Source: Opisthocomus hoazin
Taxonomy: Eukaryota > Chordata > Aves > Opisthocomiformes > Opisthocomidae
Reading direction: 5' to 3'
DNA length: 64,000 bases
NCBI RefSeq assembly: GCF_030867145.1
Contig: NC_134420.1
Span: 9,940,823-10,004,822 of the forward strand
Positions 24,101 to 48,547 of this stretch are shown here, one piece after another. Below the pieces are notes generated by a model that saw nothing but the letters and a program-made list of their open reading frames with translations, ran no database searches and had not been told where the DNA came from. Position numbers and translations under genes: made by a program. The first letter of the stretch is position 1, and every line of letters begins with the position of its first letter.

Positions 24101-26059
24101 GGTTTTAATAAAATCAACATCTCATTTCACTAGAGATATTGAATAAGTAGAAAAGAATCTGTTGAAATCACTACTTTATTATTATCAGCTGATAAAAAAA
24201 TCAGAAAGGAATAACTAAATACTCATTATCTTTAGTACTTCTGAGAAGTGCTAAGAGAAGGTGTATTAGGTTAAAATTTGTAATGAGTCTCTCAATACAA
24301 AATTGATTTTCAGCACCAGGAAAGTGCACTAGGATAGTTTGCTTTATTTGGCAAAATTACCTAGGATTTATTTGTTGTCTGGTTTGATTTCTTGTTGTCT
24401 TTTTTTTCTCCCCCTGCAGTTGTGAGCCCTGTGTTCAAATTCACTTTTTTACATTGATTGCTTGCTTTTGTAAGTAGTTAACATATTTGGGCCTCTCCAG
24501 AAGGTTTTAAAATCTGGTCTCCTTTTCAAGGTCAGATCAGGGTTCAAAATTAATCTGGCAGCTGCAGGTGAATCTTGTACGTTATATATGAGAGTGGAAG
24601 GCTGTGATGCTGGCTAGATCTTTTCTAGCCGTTGCATAGTTCTATGAGAAAGTTTTATTATGCTAAAATGAAGTTTTTTCTGCCAGGAAATGCGAATTCC
24701 TTTTGCGCCGCGCTGTGAACACCACCACAGCGATTCCGTGGCCTGGGAAGTTTCCAGGAGGATCTGGGGACTCTGTGTCCTCCTGTCTTCGCCTCCACTT
24801 CCCACACAGGGGTCCGGTAGAGCACCAAACACCTTCCAAGGAGGAATGAAATGAATGGGGGAATAACTTGTCCTATCTTCCCGAACATATTTGTTCTCCC
24901 TGTGTTTTGTGCTATGTGGTGACATAGTCCTAAACTGCAAAGCAATATTTTGGATTCTTTCCTGCCACCTCAAACACACAGATGCCCCTATCCAGCTTTA
25001 ACTAAGGTTTCCAGAGTCTGTTTGTGAGCACTTACATTTTTGCTTTCAGTTTAAATCCTCTTGCCTAATTAGAGTTTAAAAAAAAAAAAAAAAAAAAAAT
25101 CGAATTTGCCAGCTGTATACTTCCTGATGCCTAATCACAACAGAGTTAAGAGAACACTAGAAAACTGTACAAGAAAAGCCAGGATTGTGGATGTAAATCT
25201 TATAATGCAGTTTTGCATGATAGATTTACAGCTACAGTCCTTTCAAAGGATAGGGAGGGACACTCGTTGTCTGGCAGAGTGTAGCATACTTGCATTTGAA
25301 AGACCGTATGTACGTTAACACATGACACTACCAATCTGTATTCTAACATCTCAGTGGGCTTAAAAGCAAGAGAGAATTCAACTATGAAAGTGTTCTTAAA
25401 AAAAAAAAAAAAAATAAAAAAATCACTTGAGCATCTTGTCTGTAACAACTTTTTGGGAAGACTTCTGTAAATGTTATTAATGCTTATTCTAATGAAATGG
25501 AATTAAAAATAAAAATTATTCTGACCATGAATAAGATTGTAGAGACTTTTTAGTTTGTATCAAGGGATTTGCTCGAGTAGCTCTTGTCTTTGTGCAACAA
25601 CAGTGATTTTAAAATGTAGGAATTGAGAGATACGTATGTTACTGGATCCATGGTCTAAGTATTCTGGTATTTTGTCACTGGAGAAAATGTACTGTAGCAG
25701 AAGGTTGCATTTCAGTGTCTTCTGCTGCAAGTTTCTTCCAGCTCTACACAGCTGGTGGCTGTTTTTGTTGTTCACTGATATTTAATCTAGAGTCATTGTT
25801 GATATTTTTTCTGTTGATCCATTCTTAAATACTCTTAATATTTTTTACCTCAACAGTGGCCCATGATTCAAAGGCTGATTGTATTCTGGCTTAAAAAAAT
25901 ACTTTATTTACATCAGTCTTTAGTCTCAAAGGGAGTGGGGGATTTCTTGGTCTTCTGTAGTGAGACAGGGCACTAGAAACACCTGACTACTTCTCTTCCA
26001 TTATTTTATATATAATTTGAGTAATGTTACTGATAGTTCATTCTTTCCTGAAGCTTTAT
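18181..26059. other. HIPK3 intron, unassigned
   Basis: No exon recognised. Low-complexity elements: a purine-rich stretch about 20385-20475, A-runs at about 22068-22110, 25078-25100 and 25397-25421, a T-run about 19543-19560, and a TG/TA block at about 23472-23492 with the palindrome GTGTATATATATACAC. At 24614-24979 two overlapping minus-strand frames are open for 121 and 95 codons in a locally GC-richer stretch; no family recognised. Confidence 0.5.
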
Positions 26060-26500
26060 AGTTCTAACCAGGGTTTCTTCTTGTACCTAAGTTTCTTCAA
26101 GTCTTTAATTTATATTGTCCTTCTCTGCGTCTTTTCTATTTGATGTATCCTTTTTCAGATGGGGGTGGCCAAAACTGAACACAGAATTCAAAACTGAACA
26201 CACACTATTCAAGGTGAGGGAATATCACTAGTTTTATATAAGGCATAACAATTTTCAATACGTCTTTGTCCTTGGAAAATAAATACTGATATCCTGATTA
26301 TTTTTGCTCCCAGTTCTAAGATATTTTTCTCGAATAATCCATAAAGTTGTCTATATTTTATTTGTTGGAAAGTTGGTTAATTTCTAACCTATTAATTCTT
26401 ATGGGTAATGAATAAATGAATAATGTACGTTAATTTTCACTACGGTTTACTATACGTCATGGATGTTCTGCTGCCTGTCACTGTGTTGAATGCATTGCAT
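26060..26500 (-). mobile_element. Ancient CR1-like LINE remnant
   Basis: The + strand contains the reverse complement of the CR1 ORF2 tail in diverged form: TCCTTCTCTGCGTC, GGGTGGCCAAAACTGAACAC, TATTCAAGGTGAGGGAATATC. This matches the order seen in young copies (CCAGAACTGGACACAGTACTCCAG then GAGGCCTCACCAG). Heavily mutated with A/T drift. A short segment (AAAACTGAACACA) is present twice. Confidence 0.6.
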
Positions 26501-39918
<13,418 letters not shown>

Positions 39919-40078
39919 AGTGAAGTCCTGTTTTCATATCATGGATATTTGCAAATGCAGATCAAATTTGTATGACTTAAGTAATCGCAATAAAACATCA
40001 CTTATGAGACCGGTTGCCTCAGGCAGTGCAGCTAATCTGACAGCAAGCTTTACCAAAATCGGTCCAGTAAGAAGTCAG
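39919..40078 (+). CDS. HIPK3: HIPK3 exon: just after the kinase domain
   Basis: Fragment residues 172 (split codon, CA|A, glutamine) to 225. Acceptor TTTTGATAG, donor CAG|gtaaaa followed by a T-rich run. VKSCFHIMDICKCRSN is conserved HIPK sequence; the rest is Asn/Ser-rich and ends TKIGPVRSQ. The alternative AG two bases later would break the frame. Confidence 0.93.
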
Positions 40079-40496
40079 GTAAAAAGTTGTTTTTTCGGTT
40101 TTTTTTTTGTTGTTTTTTTTTTTTTTTTTTTTTTTTTCTTTAATGATAAATTTAGTTAATGCAGTTTCTCTAATTTCATACGTGAAATAAGTACATCTGT
40201 TAAGTGGTAAAATCTTCTGTCTTTTAGTCTCATTTTTTCCTAGGGTTTCCTTAAACAAACCAATGAGACTTCAGCGTGTTTCACAACTCGGTTCCAAGCT
40301 GGGTTTGCTGCGGCAAAGCAGTGCTGTATTGTAGGGCCCTCCAGTGGCCAGATGAGAGTGCTTATTGCAAAATGGATTCGATGTTTTAATTTATATAAAT
40401 TATTTCAGTTGTTTAGTGTACAAGCTGGTGGGCTAAGTGTGTGAGAGATTTAGATTCACAGTTATAATGTTGCCTGTGTTGAATCTGTTCCCACAG
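40079..40496. other. HIPK3 short intron with long T-run
   Basis: A T-rich run at about 40088-40140, with a few Gs at its start, directly follows the donor. Nothing else seen. Confidence 0.6.
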
Positions 40497-40620
40497 GCAT
40501 TAACTGCATCTGCCCATTCCGTTTTGCACCAAGGGATACCGCTGCAGGCAGGAACTGCTCAGTTTGGTTGCGGTGACCTTTTCCAACAGGCATTGATTAT
40601 ATGTCCTCCAACTATTCAAG
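40497..40620 (+). CDS. HIPK3: HIPK3 exon: QAGTAQFGCGD region
   Basis: Fragment residues 226-266 plus one base. Acceptor TGTTCCCACAG, donor CAAG|gtatgt. It contains HQGIPLQAGTAQFGCGD and ends QALIICPPTIQ, strongly HIPK-like. In HIPK family members this part belongs to the interaction region for homeodomain and other transcription factors; that role is inferred from the family, not visible here. Confidence 0.95.
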
Positions 40621-43600
40621 GTATGTTTAACCGTAATTGTTACAGTTCCTGAAGTAGGAACGTTACTGTCTGTCTGTTAGCAGTATTTGAGTTTTTCCAT
40701 TATGTCCGCTTAAGCTAGATGTTTAAAAGAGCTTCATTATGTAGTAAAAAAATTAGCATGGGAGTCGGATTGAGATACCTTGCACCTTTCTGAAAGAAAC
40801 AGCAAATCAGCATCTGCAGAAAATCCAGAGCCCATCTTCATATACCACACAAACACACATATATGTATAGATATTTGTGCATATATATCTTGGATAAAAT
40901 AGAGGGACATGATGTGGAAGCTGAAGCAAAAAAGGAGGGTATTCTGAAATAAAAATTGAGAGGGAACAATAAAGCCAGGGAAATATCAGTGCTGTGGGTT
41001 TTTTTGGTGATGTGGTTTTTTGTTTCTTTTTTGGTGGTTGTATGTGTTAGGGTGTTTTTGTTTGTTGGTTCAGTTGTGGTTGTTTGCTTGGGGTTTTTTG
41101 TTCGTTTTGTTGGTTCCCCCCCAGCCCCCCAACTACATCCCTAGGGTATCCTAGGGATAAGGATAAGAAAATACAACAGTTCTTGTGATAAATCTGTCTG
41201 GGTAATAAAGTTGGGGTATTTTACTGGGCTTCCAGGTGAATGTTTAAGAAAACATCTGGAAACTTGGATCTTCGTTTAAGGATGTAGCTGCCCTATGTAA
41301 ACAGTGTCATATTTACTGTCCTATGTTATAATGCTTGGTAGAACTGCCGCAGCTTTCTGATGGCTGAAAAACACATAACTAGATCTTGGAGACTGTTGAT
41401 TGAATTGTGCTGTGAGGAGGAAAGGGCAGCTTGGCTGAACTCTCCTGTATTACAAAGGATAAGATTGTTTTAAGCATACAGTTTTGTATTTATGGAAAGA
41501 AATAATTGACTGAGAGTTCTATTATCAGAAACATTTGAAAGACTGCAAGGTGGAAGTGCTAGCACAGAAATATTTCCGCAGTGTAGAAAAAGACCAAATA
41601 AGGCTATGCCTCTCCAGAAGGACACACAGTAATGCCGCTGACCTGTTTCCCTAACCGAATGCGTTTGCATCATGCAAATGTCCCTCCAATTTTTGAGGGG
41701 AGTCTCAGAACATATCAAGCAAAACTTGTTTTTTCAGTGTATAATGGGCTCATCAGAGAAGAGCTGATGAAAACCAGACTTTCTTGTCCTAGTAACAGTA
41801 ATTTGTGGGGAGGGAAAGGTAGCTTATATTATTTGCTTATTAAGTTAGCTTGATTATAGTCTTCATCTCCAAAGATGCAATTTATCCGTCTTGGTGATGT
41901 TCAGCTTTATGTGGAGTTTAGATCTTGAAATGATGGAGTTCATAGGAAGTACGTTTTTGATGGTTTTTTCTTTTTAAAGAATGATTTTGGTACTCCTCTT
42001 TAAATCTCCCTCCACAGTTTGAAGTTCTAGAAATCACACTAGATTCACTCTGGGAAAAAAACAAACAAACAAAAAAACAAAACCAGAGAACAAAAAACAC
42101 CCAAAAAACCCCCCACAAACAAACCCAGAACACTTTTAACCTAAACTTAGAGCCCAGGAAGTTTTTATCTCTTTTAGATAAAGACAGATACAGCAGACTT
42201 TATCAGTAATGTTATTTGTGGCTGCTGCATCTGTCTTGGGTTCCAGACACTCATGAAAGCTCTGAGTATTCGCTGTGCAGTGTCAGAGGCTATATGAGTT
42301 AAATGCATAGCTTCATACGGATTTCCTTCTGAGCACTTAGTATGGCTAACAAATTTCTTATTTAAATTGTATATATACTTTACGCAATGAAATATTCCAT
42401 AATTTTAAAACCCTAATGTTTTATTGTACTCAGAAGAATAAAGCAATTATAGAAAAGGAAACAGTACAGGCAAATACTTTATCTGTGATCTGTACACTGT
42501 ATTCTTAGTATGACAAATTTCCAAATTTAAGTTCTGCTACAGCTTGAATGAAGGGAAGATATTGTTTTCATCACATAGGTGACAAGCTGAGTTGCTGGCA
42601 GAGAGGGAAAGGGATATTAATGGTATCTGGCACTGCTTCAAGGTTTCCCTGCTTGGCTGCTCTGTCGAATATCTGAAGTGCTAAAGCTCGCTACTTCTAG
42701 CAGAGTTAAGATGTTGCTGTTCTAGATGGCTGCATGGAAAAAGTTAGTCAACAGCATTTCAAAATTAAAAACTTTGGAGTACATGGTTATAACTTAGTAT
42801 TGTGTTACGACACAATTACGTCAGATGAATGTTTTCTTTCATCCTTTATTGTAAAGATTTAAAAAAACCCAAACAACCCACTTTTAATCTTTAGTAGTTC
42901 TTTAACAGTTGCCTACGAACACCCATTGCTTACGCTTTGACTAAAGCACAAGACACAAAATGCAGTTAGAAGATGAAATTAGTGTATATGCCTAGCTAGT
43001 ATTTTTTTCTAGCATAGCTGTTCTGTACAGTATCTGTTGAAAAATAATTCCTCTTTTAGTTTAGTTTAACTTTTTTATCTTAAGAATTATTATTAGTAGT
43101 AAGCATTGCAGTGTTGCTATATGTCTGTTAGTTTCCAGTGACAATAGTGAAGTTATACCGAGCGCGAGCATCTTTTTCCTATTACGCTCTTGTGGTAACA
43201 TTCCAACAGTGCTACGGTTTGCGTTATTTTGATGAAGGGAGGAATAAGATTATGAATTCTACTGAAAATGTTTGATGGCATATACAGAAAATTTTACTTT
43301 GTTTTCCCACAAAAGAGTTGGTAATCAATAGAGGCACATTATACTTGTGGTGTTGCCAGCTGTAAGAACTACGAGGAATGGGTTTCAGCTAGCTGGAAAT
43401 ACAGAGCATGCGATGTGCCGGAGTCAGCTGTGAGAAGCTTTGAAATTCAGTTCTGCTTACTTTTGTTTGCTTCCTTTCAAATATTTTTAATGGAACTTGT
43501 GATAAAGAGTAGAATGCTTAGCTTTGCAGAACTTTCTGCCAAAGTCATTCTGCTTTCTAGTAGTCTGTTTTCAAATAGTAGCTACGGGCGGTTCTTTCTG

Positions 43601-43827
43601 GAAATTACAGCATCAAATATTTGCAGAGACGTAATGGCACAAAAATATTTTAGATGTTGATATATTTGACTTGAAAGTCTGAATTGTGGAATTAGATCAT
43701 AAACACATCAAGAAAAAAAAAGTAAAATGTTAGAAAATTATCCTTTATGTTTGTTTTTGGTTCTGAAAATATATGCAAGACTGGTGTTTTGCTTCAAGCT
43801 TGGGTATGTGTTTTTTCTCCCTGACAG
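40621..43827. other. HIPK3 intron with GT-rich and CA-rich low-complexity tracts
   Basis: A G/T-rich tract at about 40996-41118 ends in C-runs (CCCCCCCCAGCCCCCC) and is followed by a perfect 9-bp inverted repeat at 41137-41158. A complementary-type A/C-rich tract (AAACAAACAAAC, ACCCAAAAAACCCCCC) lies at about 42055-42130. No LINE or exon recognised. Confidence 0.55.
41137..41158 (+). repeat. Perfect 9-bp inverted repeat
   Basis: ATCCCTAGG and CCTAGGGAT flank a 4-base GTAT spacer, just after the G/T- and C-rich tract. Confidence 0.7.
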
Positions 43828-43949
43828 GAATTCCTACAAACCATAGTAAACCCAGCAGTTTCTCGCTGAGGGTGGATAATGCAGTTCCATTGGTGACCCA
43901 AGCCCATGCAATTCAGCCACTACAGATTCGAGCAGGAATCCTTTCTCAG
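43828..43949 (+). CDS. HIPK3: HIPK3 exon: LRVDNAVPLVTQA region
   Basis: Fragment residues 267 (split glycine) to 307. Acceptor CCCTGACAG, donor CAG|gttggc. It encodes IPTNHSKPSSFSLRVDN, then VPLVTQAHAIQPLQIR. It follows a 3.2 kb intron and precedes one of only 145 bases. Confidence 0.94.
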
Positions 43950-44094
43950 GTTGGCTCACTTCAAAGTAAAAATCTTGGTTTATTATTAAGCCCTGTAGAG
44001 TTGTATTGCAGTCTCTCTTCTGTGCTGAACTACAAGCAGCTAATGTAAATTCAGTTATTGCATGTGTCATGAAACCTTCTCTGCTTCACAACAG

Positions 44095-44219
44095 ACCTGG
44101 TCGAACCAGACGCAGCAAATTCTGGTTCCTGCGTGGCAGCAAGTAGCACCAGTGGCAGCTCCTGCTACATCTCTGGCCTCTGATCCTGTGGCTGGCCCAC
44201 AGAGGCTTGGAGACTGGGG
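44095..44219 (+). CDS. HIPK3: HIPK3 exon: LVPAWQQVAP region
   Basis: Fragment residues 308-348 plus two bases. Acceptor CTTCACAACAG, donor GG|gtaagt, a near-perfect consensus. It encodes TWSNQTQQILVPAWQQVAP, an Ala/Pro/Thr stretch, then QRLGDWG. This tryptophan-bearing segment is conserved among HIPKs. Confidence 0.94.
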
Positions 44220-44330
44220 GTAAGTCCACGTATATTTTGTACAATAACTTAATGGCTTTGGTTTAACAAGATCTACAGATGCGATGCCAGTGACTTGCAA
44301 TATAAATTTATAATTAATAATTTGCAATTA

Positions 44331-44670
44331 TGCCTACAAATATCTGAAGGGTGGGTGTCAGGAGGATGGGGCCAAGCTCTTTTCAGTGGTGCCCAGTGAC
44401 AGGACAAGGGGCAATGGGCACAAACTGAGGCACAGGAAGTTCCGTCTGAACATGAGGAGGAACTTCTTCCCTCTGAGGGTGACGGAGCACTGGAACAGGC
44501 TGCCCAGGGAGGTTGTGGAGTCTCCTTCTCTGGAGATATTCAAGACCCGCCTGGACAAGGTCCTGTGCAGCCTGCTGTAGGTGACCCTGCTTCGGCGGGG
44601 GGGTTGGACTAGATGACCCACAGAGGTCCCTTCCAACCCCTACTATTCTGTGATTCTGTGATTCTGTGAT
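44331..44670 (+). mobile_element. CR1 LINE, 5'-truncated, sense orientation, next to an exon
   Basis: Starts TGCCTACAAATATCTGAAGG, carries the ORF2 C-terminus ([32 protein letters not shown]), then GGTTGGACTAGATGACCC and a tail of three ATTCTGTG octamers ending at 44670. It is nearly identical by eye, apart from a handful of differences, to the reverse complement of 7034-7371. It occupies most of a 475-base HIPK3 intron and ends 24 bases before the next exon. Confidence 0.96.
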
Positions 44671-44694
44671 AAAACTTCTTTTATTTTTCCTCAG

Positions 44695-44856
44695 GAAGCT
44701 GATTACCCAGGGCACCCATTACAATTCAGTGATACCACAGCCTCTTTTAACACATCAGATAACCTTGTCTGCCCCTCAGCCAGTTAGCGTGGGCATCGCA
44801 CATGTTGTCTGGCCTCAGCCTGCAGCTACGAAGAGGAATAAACTGTGTCAGAACAG
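44695..44856 (+). CDS. HIPK3: HIPK3 exon: ITLSAPQPVSVGIAHVVWP region
   Basis: Fragment residues 349 (split glycine) to 402 plus two bases. The acceptor TTTTTCCTCAG sits only 24 bases after the tail of a CR1 insertion. Donor AG|gttggt. It encodes ITLSAPQPVSVGIAHVVWP followed by a basic KRNK, a likely nuclear-localisation segment (inference). Confidence 0.94.
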
Positions 44857-45847
44857 GTTGGTAGAATATTTCTAGCATTCAGAGATAGCATATATGTAGT
44901 TGCTGTTCAGTGGGCAGGGGAATAGCCTGTAAAAGTGGCATGTTTGTTAGCGACAGTTCTACTTAAATGGTGTTTTGGGAAAAATTGTTCTTTCTGCCCT
45001 AAGGTTTCAGTTTTCAGTACTATTTTGGTAATGCAGACTAGGTGGAAAAATACTTGAGATAGTAAGAGGTTTTAGTTCCTGATGATTAATATGTGCCTAT
45101 CATGATAGCAAAGTTGTGTTTGTGGCCTTTGGGAAGGTATAAGAGTATATTGAGGTAGCTCTAATGAGATATTCCTAAGTTTATGTGCGTGAGGATATAT
45201 TGGTTTCAGACAAATAAAAATACAGAGATACTATATAACAGGGTTGCATTATGCCTTATGGTCATCTTAAGAACAGCCTGTCTTTCACTGGTGGCCAAAA
45301 ATACTTTAGCTGCTTGCTGAAGAAAATACGCTCTGCTGCCATACAAAGCGTTTGCAAAACTGTGGGATGCTCAGTAAAGGGGAAAACATGGATTATAGAG
45401 GGCAGTTTCAGCAAGGATTTAATCCAGAGGCTCCCAGCTTTTGTTTTCAGGGAGAATCTTTGCAGGATGTCTGGCCAGGTTTTGTCTGCTTGTTTTTCAC
45501 CCAAACAGAATTTTAGTTTCTTTTTTTGTTTATAAGAAAAAGGGATTTTCAATGTATTGTGTTCAATGTTGTTACAAATTTCAGTCTTAGATAGTACTTA
45601 CTTTGGATGTGGCAATGTAGCTTCTTATTAGCATGTTTCTGGATTTTTTTTTTTTTGTATTAATGTCTGAAATCATATATGGCCGAGTATTTATGACTGT
45701 TTCCTGTTCTATGTTTTTCTTTGTATTAGTTTAGGAAATTGGTGGTTTAACCTGCAGTGCTTTATTTATTTTTTGTTCAAAGTAGTACAGCTTTCAGGTC
45801 TGTTGGTAGAGATTCACTAAATGTCAAATGCTGTGTTTTCTTCACAG
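44857..45847. other. HIPK3 intron, no cassette exon found
   Basis: About 1 kb of AT-rich sequence. I looked for the 63-nt cassette of the longer human isoform and saw no matching open segment. The upstream AGs near 45790 and 45797 would introduce a stop or a frameshift. Confidence 0.5.
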
Positions 45848-46144
45848 GAGCAATGTGTTACAAAATACCAATATTCAAAATTCAGCCTTTATATCTCCAA
45901 AGATACTTAACCTGAAGGCTGTAAAGAGAATAAGTTGTATAGAAGCACAGGACAATCATAACTCAGAAGGACAGGAAAGTAGCTGTTGTGGAGCATCGGT
46001 CAGGCTGGACCCTGATTCATCTCTTTCAACCAAACAGCGCCAGGCTATCTTCATTGCCGGTTCGCCCAGCCCAGCAGTCAGCGTGATCACCATCAGCAGT
46101 GACACAGATGAAGATGATGTAGGACGAACACATTCACTGAGAGA
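45848..46144 (+). CDS. HIPK3: HIPK3 exon with SUMO-interacting motif
   Basis: Fragment residues 403 (split arginine) to 501 plus two bases; at 297 nt the longest internal exon here. Acceptor TTCTTCACAG, donor GA|gtaaga. Residues 482-493 read VITISSDTDEDD: a hydrophobic core followed by Ser and acidic residues, the SUMO-interacting motif known in HIPKs to target them to nuclear bodies. The exon joins directly to 44695-44856 without the 21-residue cassette recalled from the longer human isoform. Confidence 0.95.
46083..46118 (+). other. HIPK3: SUMO-interacting motif in HIPK3
   Basis: The codons here read V-I-T-I-S-S-D-T-D-E-D-D. A four-residue beta-branched core with adjacent serines and a run of acidic residues is a textbook SIM, and the family is known to use this site to bind SUMO. 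Confidence 0.85.
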
Positions 46145-47071
46145 GTAAGAACTGATGTTTACTTTTATTAAGGGGTCATTTAAATACAGCTGTCTTAGCA
46201 TAACTGCTGGATTTAATGAATCCAAGTTAGAAAAAGACAAATGATTCAGTTCTAATCAAATTTCACGAAGTTAACTCTGTAGCAATGTGTTCAAGTGAAA
46301 AATACTTTGAAAAGTCTACCTTGTTAGTACATCAGGCATTTGCAACAGGAAACAAATAATTTATTACTCTTTTGTGACAGATTTGGTCAAAGCAGAATAT
46401 TTTTAGGTCCAGCACACTTTTTTTGCTTAATACTGTTATATCCTATTTATTCGTTGAACGTCAGTGTTCTGGCTTTGTATAATCAGTGTTATCGTTCTAG
46501 CAGTAGCATCCAGTAGATAATGTTACATACACGTGGGTAAAAATTACTTCTCTAACAGTATGAAAAGGTGTGCATTTGGTTATGAAAGCAGATGCTGAGC
46601 GTGTTTCCCCTCAGGAGTTTCTTTCACAAAGCTATCAAAGAAGCATGTATCATTTTAAATGAGGGCTTAAAAATTTAATATTTGTTCAACTTTTATTTTT
46701 ACTTGTAAGGATTCTGAACTGGAGGAACTTGCGTTTTAAATCTAAACTTTGTTAAATGTTTCAAGGCGCTGAACTGCTGTAGTAAAATCTTTTATCTGCT
46801 CGTTTCAGTATTGATTCAGTAAAAAGTTTATTCATTTAGTAGGTTTCAAAAAAATGTAAGTTTATTCTAAAATTTCCAAAAGAACTCTGAAAAGGTTTAA
46901 AAATCTGTTTTGGATGTAAAAGAAACGAGGAATTGGATACTAATTTACATTTAAGGGACCTTTTCTAATATTTGACCATTTTTTTTATTCCATAATTGCA
47001 CTGAAGTTGGTGGCGTGCGGAAAGAATGAATGAGAGACAGTAGGTTTGCTCACTTTCTTTTTGTGTGGTAG
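46145..47071. other. HIPK3 intron, nothing recognised
   Basis: AT-rich 0.9 kb. No repeat family or structure seen. Confidence 0.6.
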
Positions 47072-47212
47072 GTGTAAAGGTAGCCTTGACTGTGAAGCCT
47101 GCCAGAACACCCTGAACATTGACCGCGTGTGTTCTCTCAGCAGTCCTGATAGCACTCTGAGTACTAGCTCCTCGGGACAGTCTAGTCCATCTCCTTGCAA
47201 GAGATCCAACAG
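47072..47212 (+). CDS. HIPK3: HIPK3 exon: Cys-rich then Ser/Pro-rich (PEST-like)
   Basis: Fragment residues 502 (split Glu) to 548 plus two bases. Acceptor TGTGTGGTAG, donor AG|gtaaaa. CKGSLDCEACQNTLNIDRV is followed by a serine-dense run (SLSSPDSTLSTSSSGQSSPS), the PEST-like part of HIPKs linked to turnover. Confidence 0.94.
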
Positions 47213-48547
47213 GTAAAAAGCTGTGCTCCTTTCAGTAAAAAGAAAGATAGTAGTATACAGCGGACTCAGTTTATAATAAAAAATGTGAAAGTTTTGTTAT
47301 GTTGCCATCTGGTTGAGGCGAAGTGATGTATTTAAAAATTAATTTATTGGCCTGCAGTTGCATGGCATAGACTGTTCTTTTATGGTTCCTAACAGATCTG
47401 TCTTGCTACATTGGAAGTTTTCAGAATACTGAATGAATGATGCTTACACAGACAGTGTAAACATGTTGCACGCAACTTCCTTTAGAACAAAAATCTTCTA
47501 AGGTTGCAAAATTAAGTAAGCCAAAGTAGGACGTGACAGATTTGAAGTTACCAGAACATCTTTAATTTTTGCACTTTCTTGTTCTCCCATTGTGTATCTT
47601 GTGTTGAAATCTTTAATGATATTGATGCCTTTTTTCTTCTACCAAACGTAAGCTTCACTTACATGAACACTGTTCGTATGAGCAGCTTTTAAATATTTTT
47701 ATCTTCACTGCTTGATGTCTACTTAAGCCTTCATTTTTGCACATTATTCAAAATTCACTCTTAGAAAAACATGCAATGCAACTCTGAAAATGAATGGCAT
47801 GTTTGCTACAGTACCTGAGAATTTGACACTGAAGCATCTGTCTGTGTGATACTCAGACTTGAACCTGTGACTTGAGATATTCTGCTTGGGGCTTTTCCTG
47901 TTTCGGTCCCTACCCTTCAGGTGCTAACGTGTTGAAACTTTAGTTGTGGCTGTAAGTACTTAGCACTTCTACAAATCAGATTTCTAGATATGAGTATGGA
48001 GACCAAGAAACATTTGGGATATATAGTTGCTGGTATTGGTGAAAAGTTTGATTTAATATGATTTACTCAAAATCCCATTGAAATTCTGTGTTCTATGGAT
48101 ACAATTCTTTTTGTTTTCAAGCAATCTGTGGTTACCATAAGCATGACCAGTTCTTTTAGATTTATTCTACAGTTGACTTCCTATTTTCTGTAAAATAGTT
48201 TGATATATAGAACAGAGTGATTAAAACTCAGAGCAGTTTCATTGTGTGAAGTGGATAAGATTGGAGTCTTAACAGAAAAAAAGGTCTGTTTAAAGTAATT
48301 AAAGATTCTATCACAGCATATATTGGCAAGGAAATGGAACTGCTAGTCTGTACAGGCAGGTTTATTTGTTTCAAATTTTGGACAGCCTGACTTGATGATG
48401 CTTTTAGTGGATAGTTTATAGGTATAAATGATTCTGTTTATATAAACACAACCCTCTCCCCTAAAAAAAAGTGGAGGGGGCAGACTTTTGTGTGAATAAC
48501 TTTGACATCTGTTTGGCATTTTGAAAGGCCTGAAATCTTTGAACAAA
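47213..48547. other. HIPK3 intron before CR1, nothing recognised
   Basis: AT-rich sequence without recognisable elements. Confidence 0.55.

Noticed and set aside
25078..25100. Long A-run as a possible retroposon tail
   Set aside because: No recognisable element or target-site duplication found beside it; isolated A/T-runs are frequent here.
45785..45847. Upstream acceptor giving a longer HIPK3 exon
   Set aside because: The AG near 45790 leads to an in-frame TAG, and the one near 45797 shifts the frame; only the acceptor at 45847 fits.
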